Shown one piece after another: positions 9,921 through 21,040 of a DNA stretch of 64,000 nucleotides. How positions within the stretch are numbered: the first letter of the stretch is position 1; each line of letters opens with the position of its first letter. Source of the stretch: Smallanthus sonchifolius (taxonomy: Eukaryota; Streptophyta; Magnoliopsida; Asterales; Asteraceae); the NCBI GenBank assembly GCA_023525975.1, contig CM042043.1:34544001-34608000 (forward strand). Direction: 5' to 3'. The position numbers and the translations under genes were made by a program. Under the pieces are notes generated by a model, which made no database searches, had not been told where the DNA came from, and saw only the letters and a program-made list of their open reading frames with translations.

Positions 9921-11515
9921 CTACAATGAGATGCTCAATGTTGTGCTAACTACAGGGAGATTAAGCTCATATGTCATACAATGAAATTATGGGAAAGAGT
10001 TACAGATACAAGGATTAGACGACAAACCCAGGTTACAGCAAACCAATTTGGGTTCATGCCAGGCCGGTCCACTACGGAGGCGATACACATTTTAAGAAGA
10101 TTAATGAAAAAGTACAGAGAGAAGAAACATGATTTACATATGGTGTTCATCGATCTTGAAAAGGCGTACGATAGTGTGCCTAGAAGATTGATCTGGGAAA
10201 GTCTGGAGGGAAGAGGGATCCCTAGTAAATATATTGAGGCAATTAGGGATATGTATCATGAGGCTAAGACATGCGTCCGAGCACCCGTGGGGGATACAGA
10301 CTTTTTTCCGGTGGAAGTGGGAGTTCACCAGGGGTCGGCACTAAGCCCCTTTCTCTTTGCAGAAGTTTTAGATGAGTTGTCAAAGTCGATTCAAGATGCA
10401 ATTCCATGGTGCATGCTTTTTGCTGATGATATCGTGTTGATTGCAGAAAGTAAAGAGACATTGAACAACAGACTAGAGGAATGGAGAACAGTCTTAGAGC
10501 ACAAAGGTTTGAAGATAAGTCGATATAAAACCGAGTACCTTCACTGCAACTTTAGTGGTGCAAACGTCGACGAGGAGACCCAGATTTCTATTGAAGGTGG
10601 GGTTGTCCCTAAGACACTGAAGTTCAAGTATCTAGGATCTGTCATCCAGAGTAACGGGGACATCGACAATGATGTAGTCCATCGGGTGCAGGCTGCTTGG
10701 TGTAAATGGAGAGCGGCCTCAGGTGTTTTGTGCGACAAGAGGTTCCCAATAGGGTTAAAGGGTAAATTTTATAGGGTAGCAGTTCGCCCAGCGATGCTAT
10801 ATGGAACCGATTGTTGGGCCATCAAGAAGACACAAGCTCGAAAAATGGATGTAGCTGAGATGAGGATGTTGAGGTGGATGTGTGGACACACAAGAAAGGA
10901 TCGAATAAGAAATGAAGTTGTTCGGAAGAGATTGGGAGTCACATGTATCTCAGATAAGATAAGAGAAGGAAGATTGAGATGGTTTGGACATGTCAAGAGG
11001 AGACAGAGCACAGATCCAGTGAGAACGGTGGAAACTCTCGTTGTAGAGGGGAAAAGGAGCAGGGGGAGACCGAAATTAACGTGGGATGAGAGGATTAGGC
11101 TTGATTTGCTAGATTTACACCTCTCAGAGGACATGATCAATGATAGGATTTCATGGAGACGTCGTATTAGGGTTTTAGGATGAGTGACCCGTTGTGTGGG
11201 AGAGTAGAGTTGTTTAGCAAAGATTTTGCGTATGTCTTGTTTCTTGTAGGTGTGTTGTGTTTCTTGTGACTAATATACTCTAGTCATACACTGCTAATTG
11301 TTAGATTACTGTTAGATTTATTTTACTTTATTACTCATTAATTTTATTTATATTTTTATCTTTTTCTTTCCCATGGAGCCGGGGGTCTAAACGGGAGCAG
11401 TCTCTCTATCCCTTGGGATAGGGGTAAGGTTTGCCCTCATCACACCCTCCCCAGACCCTACTAATAGCGTTAGCTATGTGTGGGATTATACTGGGTACGT
11501 TTGGTTTGGTTTGGT
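9921..11515 (+). mobile_element. 5'-truncated RTE-type LINE with 16-bp target duplication
   Basis: Non-LTR retrotransposon fragment containing the C-terminal reverse transcriptase and 3' UTR. It is bounded by perfect 16-bp copies of ATACTCGATCTAAGTC at 9905-9920 and 11516-11531. The 3' end has the plant RTE signature GGATAGGGGTAAGG and GGGATTATACTGGGTA, then a TTTGG-repeat tail instead of poly(A). The left end starts inside the coding region, the usual 5' truncation. It is oriented head-to-head with the transporter gene. The intact duplication and open reading frame suggest a fairly recent insertion. Confidence 0.95.
9981..11183 (+). CDS. LINE reverse transcriptase, C-terminal 400 codons
   Basis: Open frame of 400 codons from an internal ATG. 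RT motifs are in order: GFMPGRSTTEA (24-34), LEKAYDSVPR (59-68), HQGSALSPFLF (116-126) and the catalytic FADD (147-150). Next comes the thumb and C-terminal region with a cysteine/histidine-poor WMCGHTRKDRIRN and GRLRWFGHVKRR. The FADD box, the GHVKRR-type tail and the 3' end place it in the RTE clade. The endonuclease domain and early RT palm are missing through truncation, and the frame is disturbed just before 9981, so the product cannot act alone. A promoter-less fragment such as this is unlikely to be expressed as a functional enzyme. Confidence 0.93.
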   Translation: MKLWERVTDTRIRRQTQVTANQFGFMPGRSTTEAIHILRRLMKKYREKKHDLHMVFIDLEKAYDSVPRRLIWESLEGRGIPSKYIEAIRDMYHEAKTCVRAPVGDTDFFPVEVGVHQGSALSPFLFAEVLDELSKSIQDAIPWCMLFADDIVLIAESKETLNNRLEEWRTVLEHKGLKISRYKTEYLHCNFSGANVDEETQISIEGGVVPKTLKFKYLGSVIQSNGDIDNDVVHRVQAAWCKWRAASGVLCDKRFPIGLKGKFYRVAVRPAMLYGTDCWAIKKTQARKMDVAEMRMLRWMCGHTRKDRIRNEVVRKRLGVTCISDKIREGRLRWFGHVKRRQSTDPVRTVETLVVEGKRSRGRPKLTWDERIRLDLLDLHLSEDMINDRISWRRRIRVLG

Positions 11516-11564
11516 ATACTCGATCTAAGTCAAACTTCTTATATTTTTTTATTTTTTAAACGAA

Positions 11565-11573
11565 CATATATAG
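11565..11573 (-). promoter_or_regulatory. Candidate TATA box of the transporter, displaced by the LINE
   Basis: The minus strand reads CTATATATG. With the LINE and one duplication removed it would lie about 155 bp upstream of the ATG; now it is about 1.76 kb away. Assignment is by position only, in AT-rich DNA. Confidence 0.3.
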
Positions 11574-13089
11574 TATTTATTGACTTATTAATTTATTAGT
11601 TTTTTAAAAATCTAATAAATCCTGTCTTTTAAAATGTTTTATTAAGTTATTGTCTTTTTGAAAAGTTAATAAGCCAATAAACAATTTCTCACCACACTCT
11701 CAAGCATCGTCTAATCATTGAATACAATTTTAACACTTGATACTCTCTCATGACTTCTCAGAATTATTTTCCATCTATAAATCCATTTACCAAGGTGATA
11801 AAACACTTGAATCCTGACCGGGGGTAATTATAACCCAATTGATCTTTCATTCCCACCTAAACCTTGAAAAGATCTCGCATCCTTGTTTAGTTGAAAACTT
11901 AATTTTGATCTATTGACAATCTCCCAAGTTCATCCAAAAGCTTCTATTTCTCTACGGTCTTTCAATCATTGCTCAGATACAATTTATAAAATCGATTTCA
12001 TCATGTCTATTTCAGATATCTCTCGACACAGAGTATCCAGAAGTATTCCAATTTCATCATGTTTCTGTTCGTACATGTGGCTGATGACAAACACCACCGT
12101 CACCTGTAAGCTATCTGATCATGGAGAGATTTCGTTCCCGATGGCCGTGCCAACGTTAAGGTAATCTCTTTTCCATCATATGGAGAAAATCTATAGATAA
12201 TTGATTCTCACTGATTTTGGAAAACGATTATTCTCGATGAATCAGACGATTTGTGGCTAGTTTATAACTTAATTGCTCTAGATGATATTGGCATAGCTGT
12301 TACTATCAGGTCTGTCTCTCTATTAATTGAAATTTTTATTTTTGGCGAATAGTGTTCTTATTGATTTAATACTTAAGACTGTAAGCAACTAAGGATAGAT
12401 TTAAGTAAACTGTGATTAAAGTCAAGTCTAGATAAAAGAAGTTTGAACATGCTTATAATGGGTGTGTTTTGAAAGTGATTTATCTCATAATTGTAGAAAA
12501 TATGCTTCATCTGTTTGCATTATTTTCTTTGGATTTTTCAAGTTTGTACTCATTATCAAATTTTACAGCAGCTCCACGAGTTTTCGTGGACATTGTATTC
12601 AAAATATTTTGATTTCAAAATCAGTACTAATAAAGTCATCCTTTCAGGTTTTAGTTTATTTTATGGATGGGGATGGGGCCATGGCGAAGAAGCCTAAAGT
12701 TAGTAATCTCCATTTCTTTTTCTTTCAATTTTCATATTTGTGCATGTTTTTATCTTTTCCTAAAACTATAACTATGCGACGTTAATTCAATTTTCTGTCG
12801 TCTTTAATTTTTCTATTTAACCTTTAGGCCATGAAAGCTCATATAAGGAATACTATTGAGATTGGTGCAAATTCACAGGTAAGCTTATATGAAGTATTAT
12901 GTGAGTTGATGCAATTGTATCTTATAATTAAAGAAATGATATTTTACCCATTTTTTCTGCAATTGGAAGGATGCTATGATAGGTGATCATTGAAAGATAG
13001 AAATTTTAGTTCGGGTAAGTATCAGGTTAAATTATTTTTTTTCTTCAACCATAACCCAACACGAGTTCTTCTACTTTAACTTCCAGTGA
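11574..13089. other. Upstream DNA of the transporter, no confident gene
   Basis: Mostly AT-rich. Two exon-like scraps are worth noting. Around 12664-12699 a short frame reads MDGDGAMAKKPK. Around 12829-12880 a frame reads AMKAHIRNTIEIGANSQ followed by GTAAGC. They could be exons of a captured or decayed gene, but no family was recognised and no full frame connects them. Confidence 0.3.
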
Positions 13090-13560
13090 AGGTGATATGT
13101 GGTACTTAGTCATGGTGAAGTAGTATTAGCATTAGACTACAATGTTGATAGTGAAACTACTTAAATCAATGTGGATAATGTTCAGAGTGATGAACCTACT
13201 GATGAGAATTCTGACTATCATGTTGATGAAGATAACATTATTTTTTATTTCTAGATTGATATGAGGTAAATTGTAAAGGTGTTAGACCAACATTTGATAG
13301 TGTTGGGTCTAGTAAGGCTAAAGAGGTAAATTCAAATGCAAAGGAAGATTCCTAAAAAAGTTGTGGTTCAAAAGGGATGCTTTATTGACCAGATCTACCA
13401 CCACATCCACCACAACCAGTTGTCCATTGGTTTTTTATGTCTTTAACATAAATGAAGAATCTTGGGTTGTGAAAACATATCTCAATGAAGTCCGGCTTTG
13501 CACGGTCTCTGCAAAAGGTTTTTAGGGCAAAAAATGGCAAAGGAGAAGATTGAAGGGGAC
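13090..13560 (+). pseudogene. Possible remnant of a MuDR-type transposase N-terminus
   Basis: Broken frames read DEPTDENSDYHVDEDN with stops, and later a short ESWVVKTYLNEV-like stretch. An acidic SDY..DE stretch and a WVVKTY-like motif are features of plant MULE transposases. Stops interrupt all frames and most of the protein is missing. It ends where an LTR begins at 13574. The identification is weak. Confidence 0.35.
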
Positions 13561-13573
13561 TACAAGGCTCAGT

Positions 13574-14485
13574 TGTGACACCCACATGCCGGATCACCCG
13601 AGATGCCGGTCATTTGTCGGATTTACTCATTAACAAATAGTAAACAAGGATCATACTCAACGAAAGACTTTAAAATACTATTTTATATCATAACTTTGTT
13701 TAATGTACATTCAAAAGGAAGTACAACACGTCTATTCTAATGTCAGCTTGCCAGAGTATGCTAGACAGCCCCCAGATGCCTCTATCCTAGCCCCTTGTCT
13801 TTACTTATGGAAGCTATATCTTTACCTGATACACATGCTTAAACATATGTCAGCTTACGCTAGTGAGTTCTAAGTTTTAGTCAAAATATCTTTGACCTCT
13901 GTCTCATACATAAATGGGTTTATATGACACGTAGTAAAACATCACATTAACTTCTTGCCCAAACATAATATTTTATACTTGCACACTTATCTTCTTTTCG
14001 AGGTTACGTTAACCTCCAAGCGGTCGTCACCACTTATACATACCCTTGCACAAGGTGTCCATACTACATCCCACAAAGGAATGCAATACATCTCTACGTC
14101 TTAAGTTGCAAGATATTATGTGGCATTTGACTAGACGTGGCAAAAGTCTTTTCTTTCTTTACATGCCACTATGGTCAAAATATTTGATATAACAAAACAT
14201 GCCAAAATCTCTATCTCTTTCTCTTTACTCTTTGTCTAGACCATGATTGTCAAGACCTCTACAAATCAAGGTAAACCCTGACTTCTTTACCATCACTTAT
14301 CAGAGCATACCATGATACGTTTTATAACGCTTTACATATCAAAACCATTTCCTTTCTCAAAATCTTTACTTTATGAAATTATGCCAAAAGGCAGATGTTC
14401 ATTTCTTTCTCTTTCAAAATCAATCTTTATCTTAAACCCTTGTAAAGGTTTCTCCATGGTATATCAAAGAAGATAGGGTGGTTAT
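13574..14485 (-). mobile_element. LTR of family A, copy A2, left part (host of the whole nest)
   Basis: Begins TGTGACACCCACATGCC. Interrupted at 14485 by element H1 and resumes at 34066. The pieces align across the junction with LTR A1 around 770-790. In A1, 776 bp plus an unseen part lie before the equivalent point; here about 907 bp, so the two LTRs are of similar length. It has no coding capacity. Confidence 0.65.
14481..14485. repeat. Target duplication GTTAT of H1, left copy
   Basis: GTTAT here and at 34061-34065 exactly flank the two H1 LTRs, proving H1 inserted as a unit into LTR A2. Confidence 0.93.
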
Positions 14486-15086
14486 TGTTATGGGTCATTT
14501 TACAGTTAAGGATCCTGGATCTTCGACATACTTCGGTATCCTGACATGTTCCGGTATCCTCAATATTTAACCGTTATATTTTTTCTTTATCTTGACCAAT
14601 ACGTAGGTAAAACACGTGTAGTCAAGGTCGTTCCTGAAGAATCACTCCGGAAGTCAAAGAGAACGTGTTGAAGACGCGTGCAGTGACTTACAACGGTCAT
14701 ATTTGAAGAATTAGTCTATCCCAGGATTCTCGGATAGTTAGTTAGCATTATCACTGTATTTATTTCAACAGTCTTGATCGAATAGGCACAGCATTCACTA
14801 CACACTTAGCTCTCTAGATTCGTAATTACCTCTGTAACACTCTTAGCTCGATCATTACTGCTCAACACTTGTAATCTTTTTATTATTTATTCAAGAAACG
14901 ATGTAGGGGATGATTGTCACCTTCCGCGGTTTTATGTCGGTGATCCCTAAAGATGAAGGGCTTTTCTCGTAAACAATCGTGTCACTTTTTACGTTTTTGC
15001 ATTGTTCTACGTTGATTTTACAAGCACACTACCTCACAAACTAAGTTTGGTTACAAAATTAGTCTTGTTAATTTTTACCCAAAACA
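14486..15086 (+). mobile_element. 5' LTR of H1, 601 bp
   Basis: Starts TGTTATGGGTC and ends TTACCCAAAACA. Same length as the 3' LTR. The early part carries repeated CGGTATCC and GGATCC words (14510-14565). The open frame beginning at 15002 is partly LTR and is not the gag start. Confidence 0.93.
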
Positions 15087-15089
15087 ATT

Positions 15090-15107
15090 TGGCGCCCATC
15101 GTAGGGC
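15090..15107 (+). other. Primer binding site of H1, tRNA-Lys type
   Basis: TGGCGCCCATCGTAGGGC, three bases after the LTR, resembles the complement of the plant tRNA-Lys(CUU) 3' end with mismatches. The sister element H2 has the cleaner form at 63552-63569. Confidence 0.75.
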
Positions 15108-15181
15108 AAGTGGTGCTTTTTGTCCTTAAATCTTTATTAAAATTCGTGTTCAATCACTATCTTTCAAAACTGATTTCAAAA

Positions 15182-15804
15182 ATGTCGTTCCAATCCAAGA
15201 ATGTTTCTGTTTCTGCTCCATCTTCAACCTCTGGGTTAGTCAACCCAATTCCTCCTCCACCATTTCACAAAAATGTTAATCAGCCGAAGAAAACTGTTCT
15301 TGCGGGTTTTTCGGGATCCGGAATACCTGCTGGTGGACCTGTGATCGTATCAAACAATGATATCCTCGATATGTTCTCGGAGGTGAAACAACAAATGGAG
15401 CAGCAGAGGAAGACTAACCAAATGCTGTTTCGGGAGATTGAAAGGATCAAAGAATCAAAAAAACCAATGGAAGTGATGACCCCGCTACAACCAAGGGTCT
15501 TGGACTTTGATCATTCAGGATCCTCAGGAGTTCATAAGGGAGATTTTCTTCCCATGCAGACCGAGATCACTACTATTAGACCAACTCCGGCTATCAAAGT
15601 TACTACGAGTCTGGATCTTGGATTTACTCTGGGATCATCATCCAGAAATCCTGACTTGGGTAACACCTTCAATAGATTTCTCAATACTAACGAATCTGTG
15701 CAGGATACAGGGATCACTCTCATGGCTAAGGAGTTAAAGAAACTAAGAGAGATGATCTCTAGTGTATCAGGCGTGGTCCAGCCTATACCTGAGATGTCCG
15801 CTAC
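15182..15804 (+). pseudogene. H1 gag, N-terminal part (cut by K)
   Basis: Chosen start is the ATG at 15182, 75 bp past the primer site, giving MSFQSKNVSVSAPSS. The region is serine- and proline-rich, then charged, with a likely coiled coil around FSEVKQQMEQQRKTNQML. The frame runs in register to the K insertion at 15804 and resumes at 25014. It would supply the capsid/nucleocapsid precursor that packages element RNA. H2 has lost most of the equivalent region. Confidence 0.8.
15800..15804. repeat. Target duplication GCTAC of K, left copy
   Basis: GCTAC here and at 25009-25013 exactly flank the K LTRs; removing K and one copy puts the two halves of H1 gag back in frame. Confidence 0.93.
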
Positions 15805-17448
15805 TGATGTGTGTAAAGTGTTGATATAATTTAAAGAAGATTTTTCACATTTAGGTTTTAAAAAAAGAAACGATTATCACCTTATGACTAACTACACACA
15901 CAATACGCAAGTGCACCTATCGCATAAGTAGTACAGTTTTAGGCAAGAACCGAGTATCGATCCATGGACAAGATAGCTCCTGATAATAAACCTTTGTCAC
16001 TGTCTAGCCGATCAAAGTAGAATATTTGATATTTTTGTAGTTTCAAACTAAAATAACTAACAATTTAACTAATCAAAGAATGAAGGCAAAGATGAAGATA
16101 AAAAATCAAGGGAAGATATCACTTGGACTTTGAATCGACTTAGCAACACAATAACAACAAGCACAAACTCATGGTGAGATCATTTTCTACACATGGTACA
16201 TGGAGGTAGACTAGACTCCCGTCAATGCTATCTAATCATATAATTCTTCGAAAAGCTAGAACGATAAACACACAATAGCTACCTAAAGTTATGCAATGAA
16301 GAACAATGATACAATTATGTCAAGATTTAAGATGAACATGACCCCCGTTAGGGTTATCAAATTCCACAAATATTTGGAAAGTTAGCACGATAAACACATG
16401 GTAACCACCTCAAAATGCGTAAAGTAGACAAAGCTATGACCAATCTTCAACTCATGAACATCATATCACGATTACAAAACCAATAAGTTCATGCTAATAA
16501 ACCAAAGAATTTCATAACCAATGACATGTACATTTCATAACATACACCATGGTTTTCTCAAACATAAGCATACGGATGCACATTTATCCAACCTTACTAG
16601 ATAGTTAACCTTCATTCACCATTCCTAGTCAAAAGCCACAAAAACACATACAAGATATGCAGATCTGTGAATGAATGTTGCAACACATATGGTTTTTCAA
16701 CATAATATGGTCATAACACTCACAAGGTTAACTAAGTCATCAAATTAGAGTAAATACACATTCATTGAAGAACAATCAAGTTTCATCATGAAATTGACAT
16801 AATCATACCAAGAGTTGTGTACAAGTTGTTAAAGCATGCTAAGTTTCATCTAATCCAAGTGATAAAACGAGTTTAGCCCATGGGGCATACAAACACTACA
16901 ACCAAACTCAAGAAAATGGATGAAAACATAATAGATCTAGTAATCAAACCAAGAAAATGAGAAGAGGTTGTTTGTAGGAGGTTAAATCTTCCTTAAATGT
17001 GTTCGATCTTCAATCCTGCCCTTTAATATCCCAGGATCTGCTTGAAATCTCCAAGGGGAGTTGGGGGAGCTAGGGTTTTTAGTCAAAAACGAAATCCCCT
17101 TCAAATGAGGAAGAATTGGGGTAAAAAAGAGGAATATGTGTCTGCACATGGCCATGTCCGAAAGTGACATGCCCATGTAGACCATCTGATCAGCACATCC
17201 TTCAGTGTTCTCAGCAACATTGGCTCACATGGCCATGTCAGAATTTGACATGGCCATGTAAGGAAATTTGCTTTTTCGAGAATTTTTTCAAGTCTTGAGT
17301 TTTTCACCAAAAATCACCATGTTCCCACCGGGAGCTGCAATATTCAAATTAAACACAAATAAGTGTCCAAACCAAAGGATTTGCAACAAAAAACAATCAA
17401 AATGAGGGGAAATATGCATTATTTACATGTGTATTTATTAACATATCA
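15805..17448 (-). mobile_element. 3' LTR of K, 1,644 bp
   Basis: Plus-strand edges are TGATGTGTGTAAAG and TTAACATATCA, as in the right LTR. A palindromic ACATGGCCATGT array lies at 17146-17262. Confidence 0.92.
17146..17262. repeat. ACATGGCCATGT palindrome array in K 3' LTR
   Basis: Copies of the perfect palindrome CATGGCCATG and variants, linked by CAGAATTTGA and similar spacers, about 185-300 bp from the LTR start in element orientation. Confidence 0.85.
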
Positions 17449-17467
17449 AACATCCCCACACTTGAAC
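17449..17467 (-). other. Polypurine tract of K
   Basis: The minus strand reads TTCAAGTGTGGGGATGTT directly before the 3' LTR start (TGATATG), matching the AAGTGTGGGGA tract of Athila-like elements. Confidence 0.75.
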
Positions 17468-19175
17468 TTTGCTTGTCCTCAAGCAAACTCTCATGTAAAA
17501 GTTTTAAAAGAATCCTATTGGCAAAATAAAAGGTGGGAAGCAATCCATACGCTAACAAGAAATTCAAACTCATAAAAGATTATCAGGCAATGCAACAGTC
17601 AAAAGAAGAAACCAAACTAGTTAAAAGTGTTTTTATGTTTTCTTTTTAAAACTTGGCAATATCTATTCAACGTTATAAGTCTATTGGATCTTTCTTTTAT
17701 GCATGAGCTTAAACCTCTCACAAAAGTTCACTCAACACTCGGTTATTTATATGTGCAAGTGTATAAATGAATCACTCAATGCCAAACAATTAAACAACAT
17801 AATCATAGGCTTGCAGAGGAATTAAATCTCCACCAATTAACATGAGAAAATGCACAAATCAAGAGGACTTTGATGGGTTGTAACGTGGCTAAGGTTAAGG
17901 GTGTGGAATTTAGGATATAAAGGTGGCTAAATGGCTAAAATCCGGAATAGTTAGAAGCTAAATGTGAACACCAACAACGAACATAAAGAAAAATATACAC
18001 ACCAACTAAACAAACTAATAATGAGCTATGATATGGATTTTTCGATTCAATACACAAAATTTGCTCATCTTTATTATTTACTTTTTTTCTAATACGGAAC
18101 TACTACAATAATATATTTTTCTGAGGTTTTCAATTTTTCTTTTTTTTTCTTTTTTATATATAAAAGCCGCAACGAACGCCGTATGAGACACATATGTCCT
18201 AAACAAAGTAACTAGAAAGCACAAATTAAACAACCAACATAAACCGGAATTTTAACAAAAAAGTTTAAAAATAAAAAGTCTAATTTGGCTTAGTGGGTTT
18301 AAGATGTGGGTAACAACACAAAATGTGGTAAGGCTCAACATGGCGACTAGTGGTAATGGTTTGGTTAGGATAAAGTAAACGAAAAAGGCTACACAAAGTG
18401 GGTGATCCTAACGTCTCTATCATTTTCATACAAAAACTCAGTTCATGATCTTGAAATGTATGTCCTAAGCAAGTTCTAATATGAATGCAACATCTGGCTC
18501 ACTTAAAAATCAACAAAAACGTGAACATGTGTTGCAATATGGCGCACACAAGAAATAAAGGCTCAAAAATGCTCACGGAAATGGAGGGATAAGGGACAAG
18601 GTTCAAACACATGCATAAAATCATATTTTTCAACTTGCCATGCTTTCAAGATATTTCAAAATGTTTTATTGCAACACTCAAGAGTTTCACTTAATCGTGT
18701 GATGATGACAATGCAATCATGCTTAAGGATCTAAAATAAGGATAAATGGATGCCAATTATTGAACTTTTAGTGAATTTTTTGCCAAAAATGGGAGGTTTT
18801 CTAAAATCCAGTGAGAAGTATAGCATAGAAGTGCAAAAGTTCACAAAAACCCCGCCATCCTCACACTTGAAACATACATTGCCCTTAATGTACCAAAAAT
18901 ATGCATGAGCAATGAAAATGCACATGAGTGCGAGAAAGGGTGAAACAAAAAACTCCCCTGGTGAAATTCGTGAACAAATGCTCAATAAGTTCCCAAAAAG
19001 CCTCTATGCTCCAAGTGTGAAAACTCCAACCAAAACAATCACTAATACATTCAAGCGCAAAAGATGAGTATAGTCAAAAGGTATAAAGCACGCATACTAA
19101 AGTAGTAAATGAAAGCGCAAAACGAACACAAATTGTTAAATTTGTAATTAAATTTTTTTTTGAAGATTTTGAATG
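17468..19175 (-). other. Non-coding 3' interior of K
   Basis: AT-rich, no ORF beyond background. The stretch has short runs of T and A and several TGTGGG-like words but no recognisable coding domain. Confidence 0.5.
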
Positions 19176-19445
19176 ACATGGCCATGTGGACCAGGGACAT
19201 GGTTGTGTGAAGCTTGTGTCCTGGAAACATAGGCCAGACATGCTCATGTTGTCAGACTTGCTCATGTCTGCCCATGTGTCCTAGAATTAGCCAAGAATTG
19301 TGATCCACATGGCCATGTGGACCAACCACATGCTCATGTTGACCAAGAACCTTGGGAACAAGAGCCATGTGAGTCTCATGTCACCCAAAAAATTGGAAAT
19401 CACCAAAACATGTCCATTTTTTAGCCATGTGGCCCTCATGTCACC
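19176..19445. repeat. Second palindrome array of K, 3' interior
   Basis: Repeated ACATGGCCATGTGG, ACATGCTCATGTTG, CATGTCTGCCCATGTG and CCATGTG(A/G)(G/C)(T/C)CTCATGTCACC units, the same CATGG/CCATG design as in the K LTRs but not LTR sequence. It lies about 1.7 kb inside the 3' LTR. Confidence 0.8.
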
Positions 19446-19556
19446 CAAAATTTTCGAAAACACGAATCTTGTGGGCATAGCTCGTATTGAGATCGTGTCC
19501 AATAATTCTCACAACCAACCAAAAGCAATTAAAAAAAACAACTTACAAAAACTCAA

Positions 19557-19593
19557 GTTGCCTCCCGGAAGGGCTTTATTTTTTAACGAGTCA
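19557..19593 (-). other. Conserved non-coding Athila-type motif in K
   Basis: GTTGCCTCCCGGAAGGGCT followed by TAACG resembles GGTTGCCTCCTAAGAGTGCT...TTTAACG at 38108-38142 in M, in the same position after the coding region. It supports assigning K to the Athila-like group. Confidence 0.6.
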
Positions 19594-19714
19594 TTAGTTT
19601 GACTCGACCCTAATGCATGTCATTATAGGGCAAGTGATGGGGAAAATTAACAAACGGGTGGCTTATGATACTTGAAAACCCATCCGACCTGTTTGTCAAT
19701 GCATTTACCATCGA

Positions 19715-20121
19715 TTAGTGAGAACCAAACGGTAAATGCAAACATAAAGTAATCGGGTCGTTCCACCAACATTTGAATTTGCCCGGACCAAACCTGATAC
19801 AACTAATGTAATGAAGGAGGCGATCATCCCGACAAAATTGTGTTGATTTTTCGTGCTTTATGAATCGATGTCGCGCCTTCCAAGTCGGTTGGTCCGAGAA
19901 GTGATTTGCCTTATCCCTTGGTTCCTTTGTTTCGTATGATGAATCATCATCATGGTCAATCGTTGGCCGGCTCTTCTTGGTGCCCAACGGAAAATCGAGT
20001 GTCACCATAGTCATTTTTTCGTTGGTGAACCCATCCGTTTGCACTTATTCCTCGTGGTGCAGTTTCTCCTTGATAACCACGGTTGGCTTTCCAAACAATA
20101 ACGCTTCCGATTCATCAAGAT
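19715..20121 (-). pseudogene. Short unidentified reading frame of K, downstream of E1
   Basis: A 109-codon open frame starts at 20044. The same frame reads on upstream to the E1 insertion through one stop, with LDESEALLFGKPTVVIKE near the junction. The protein is hydrophilic and contains an acidic DHDDDSSYE stretch and FGPGKFKCWWNDPI near its end, faintly like the PGK..S.W.GPF end of Athila integrases. It probably continues the frame that begins at 23146. No function is claimed; it may be a relic of gag-pol or an accessory protein. Confidence 0.35.
20117..20121. repeat. Target duplication AAGAT of E1, left copy
   Basis: AAGAT here and at 22859-22863 flank the E1 LTRs exactly. Confidence 0.92.
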
Positions 20122-20560
20122 TGTAGAAGCATGTTTTTGTAACTATAGATAAAATTCTATGTATAGGTGTACGTGGCTAGTACGAAGGAGGGTGTTCCTG
20201 AGTACTTAGTCTGCACACCAGTTTGGTCATGCGTACTTAGACAAGTACGCAGGTAGTGTTCCTTCCCCTATAAATATGAGATGACGACCTCATTTGTAGG
20301 TGGAACTTCTGGAACAAGGTTGAGAGGTGTCCGGGTCGGGACGAGCTCTCCCGAACCTTGGACCGTGAGATTAGATGAGAGATGTGTGCTCCTTCGGTAT
20401 GTAGTCTGTAATACGGGATGACTTCTATGTTATGGATTACGTATCGTTTCATTATATTTTGTTTATGTTCGTGTTTCTCTGTCTGGTTTCTTGGTTCCCA
20501 CACAAATCACATAACAGATCCGTGTATTTCCGCTGCGCGACGAGGCTCCCGGTACCTACA
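20122..20560 (+). mobile_element. 5' LTR of E1
   Basis: TGTAGAAGC to GGTACCTACA. TATA box at 20268-20277 (CTATAAATAT), directly preceded by the near-palindrome GCGTACTTAGACAAGTACGC at 20231-20250. A shorter palindrome array than in the 3' LTR accounts for much of the 50-bp length difference. Confidence 0.92.
20268..20277 (+). promoter_or_regulatory. TATA box of E1 5' LTR
   Basis: CTATAAATAT, also at 22566-22575 in the 3' LTR and as CTATAAATAG at 58249-58258 in E2. Confidence 0.7.
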
Positions 20561-20562
20561 AG

Positions 20563-20574
20563 TGGTATCAGAGC
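20563..20574 (+). other. Primer binding site of E1, tRNA-iMet
   Basis: TGGTATCAGAGC two bases after the 5' LTR, an exact match to the complement of the initiator tRNA end. Confidence 0.9.
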
Positions 20575-20811
20575 CTCGGTGTTCGTTGATTTGTGTTCCA
20601 GTTTTGTGTTTTAGGGTTTTTGGAGCAGATCTGAGTTCTTACTTTTTGTGTCAAAAATCCTCAAATCTGAGTTTGTTATCACTTCATTTGGTGTTTGGAA
20701 GGCTAAGGGTTTTTTAGATGATGTTTTCTAAGCTTTTGGAAGCATTTATTTCTCAGATCCATCACTTTTTGAGCATTCTCCTCAAGATCCGTCAAGAGCG
20801 CTGTTACTTTT

Positions 20812-21040
20812 TGATAAGTACGCAAATTTAGATTTTCTCCGTACTTACTAAGTACGCATGGGTTTTGCCCTTGTCCTGCGTACTTGTTAAGTTCGCATGA
20901 GTATTTGACTCTGCGTACTTAGCATGTAGGCATGGGTTAGCTTTGCGAACTTATCAAATACGCATGAGCACTTGGCTTTGCGTATTTACTAAATACGCAT
21001 GAACACCCTTTATGTGCGTATTTACTAAGTACGAATGAAC
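20812..21040. repeat. Palindrome array (GCGTACTTACTAAGTACGC) in E1 interior
   Basis: About six imperfect copies of the GCGTACTTA-N-TAAGTACGC palindrome, each followed by ATG and a spacer ending in TTTG or TTGC, period about 35-40 bp. It is the same palindrome as in the E LTRs but sits about 240 bp past the primer site. Confidence 0.85.

Noticed and set aside
15002..15181. Open frame extending H1 gag upstream to 15002
   Set aside because: The first 85 bp lie in the LTR and the next part contains the primer site; the frame is open by chance and gag starts at 15182.
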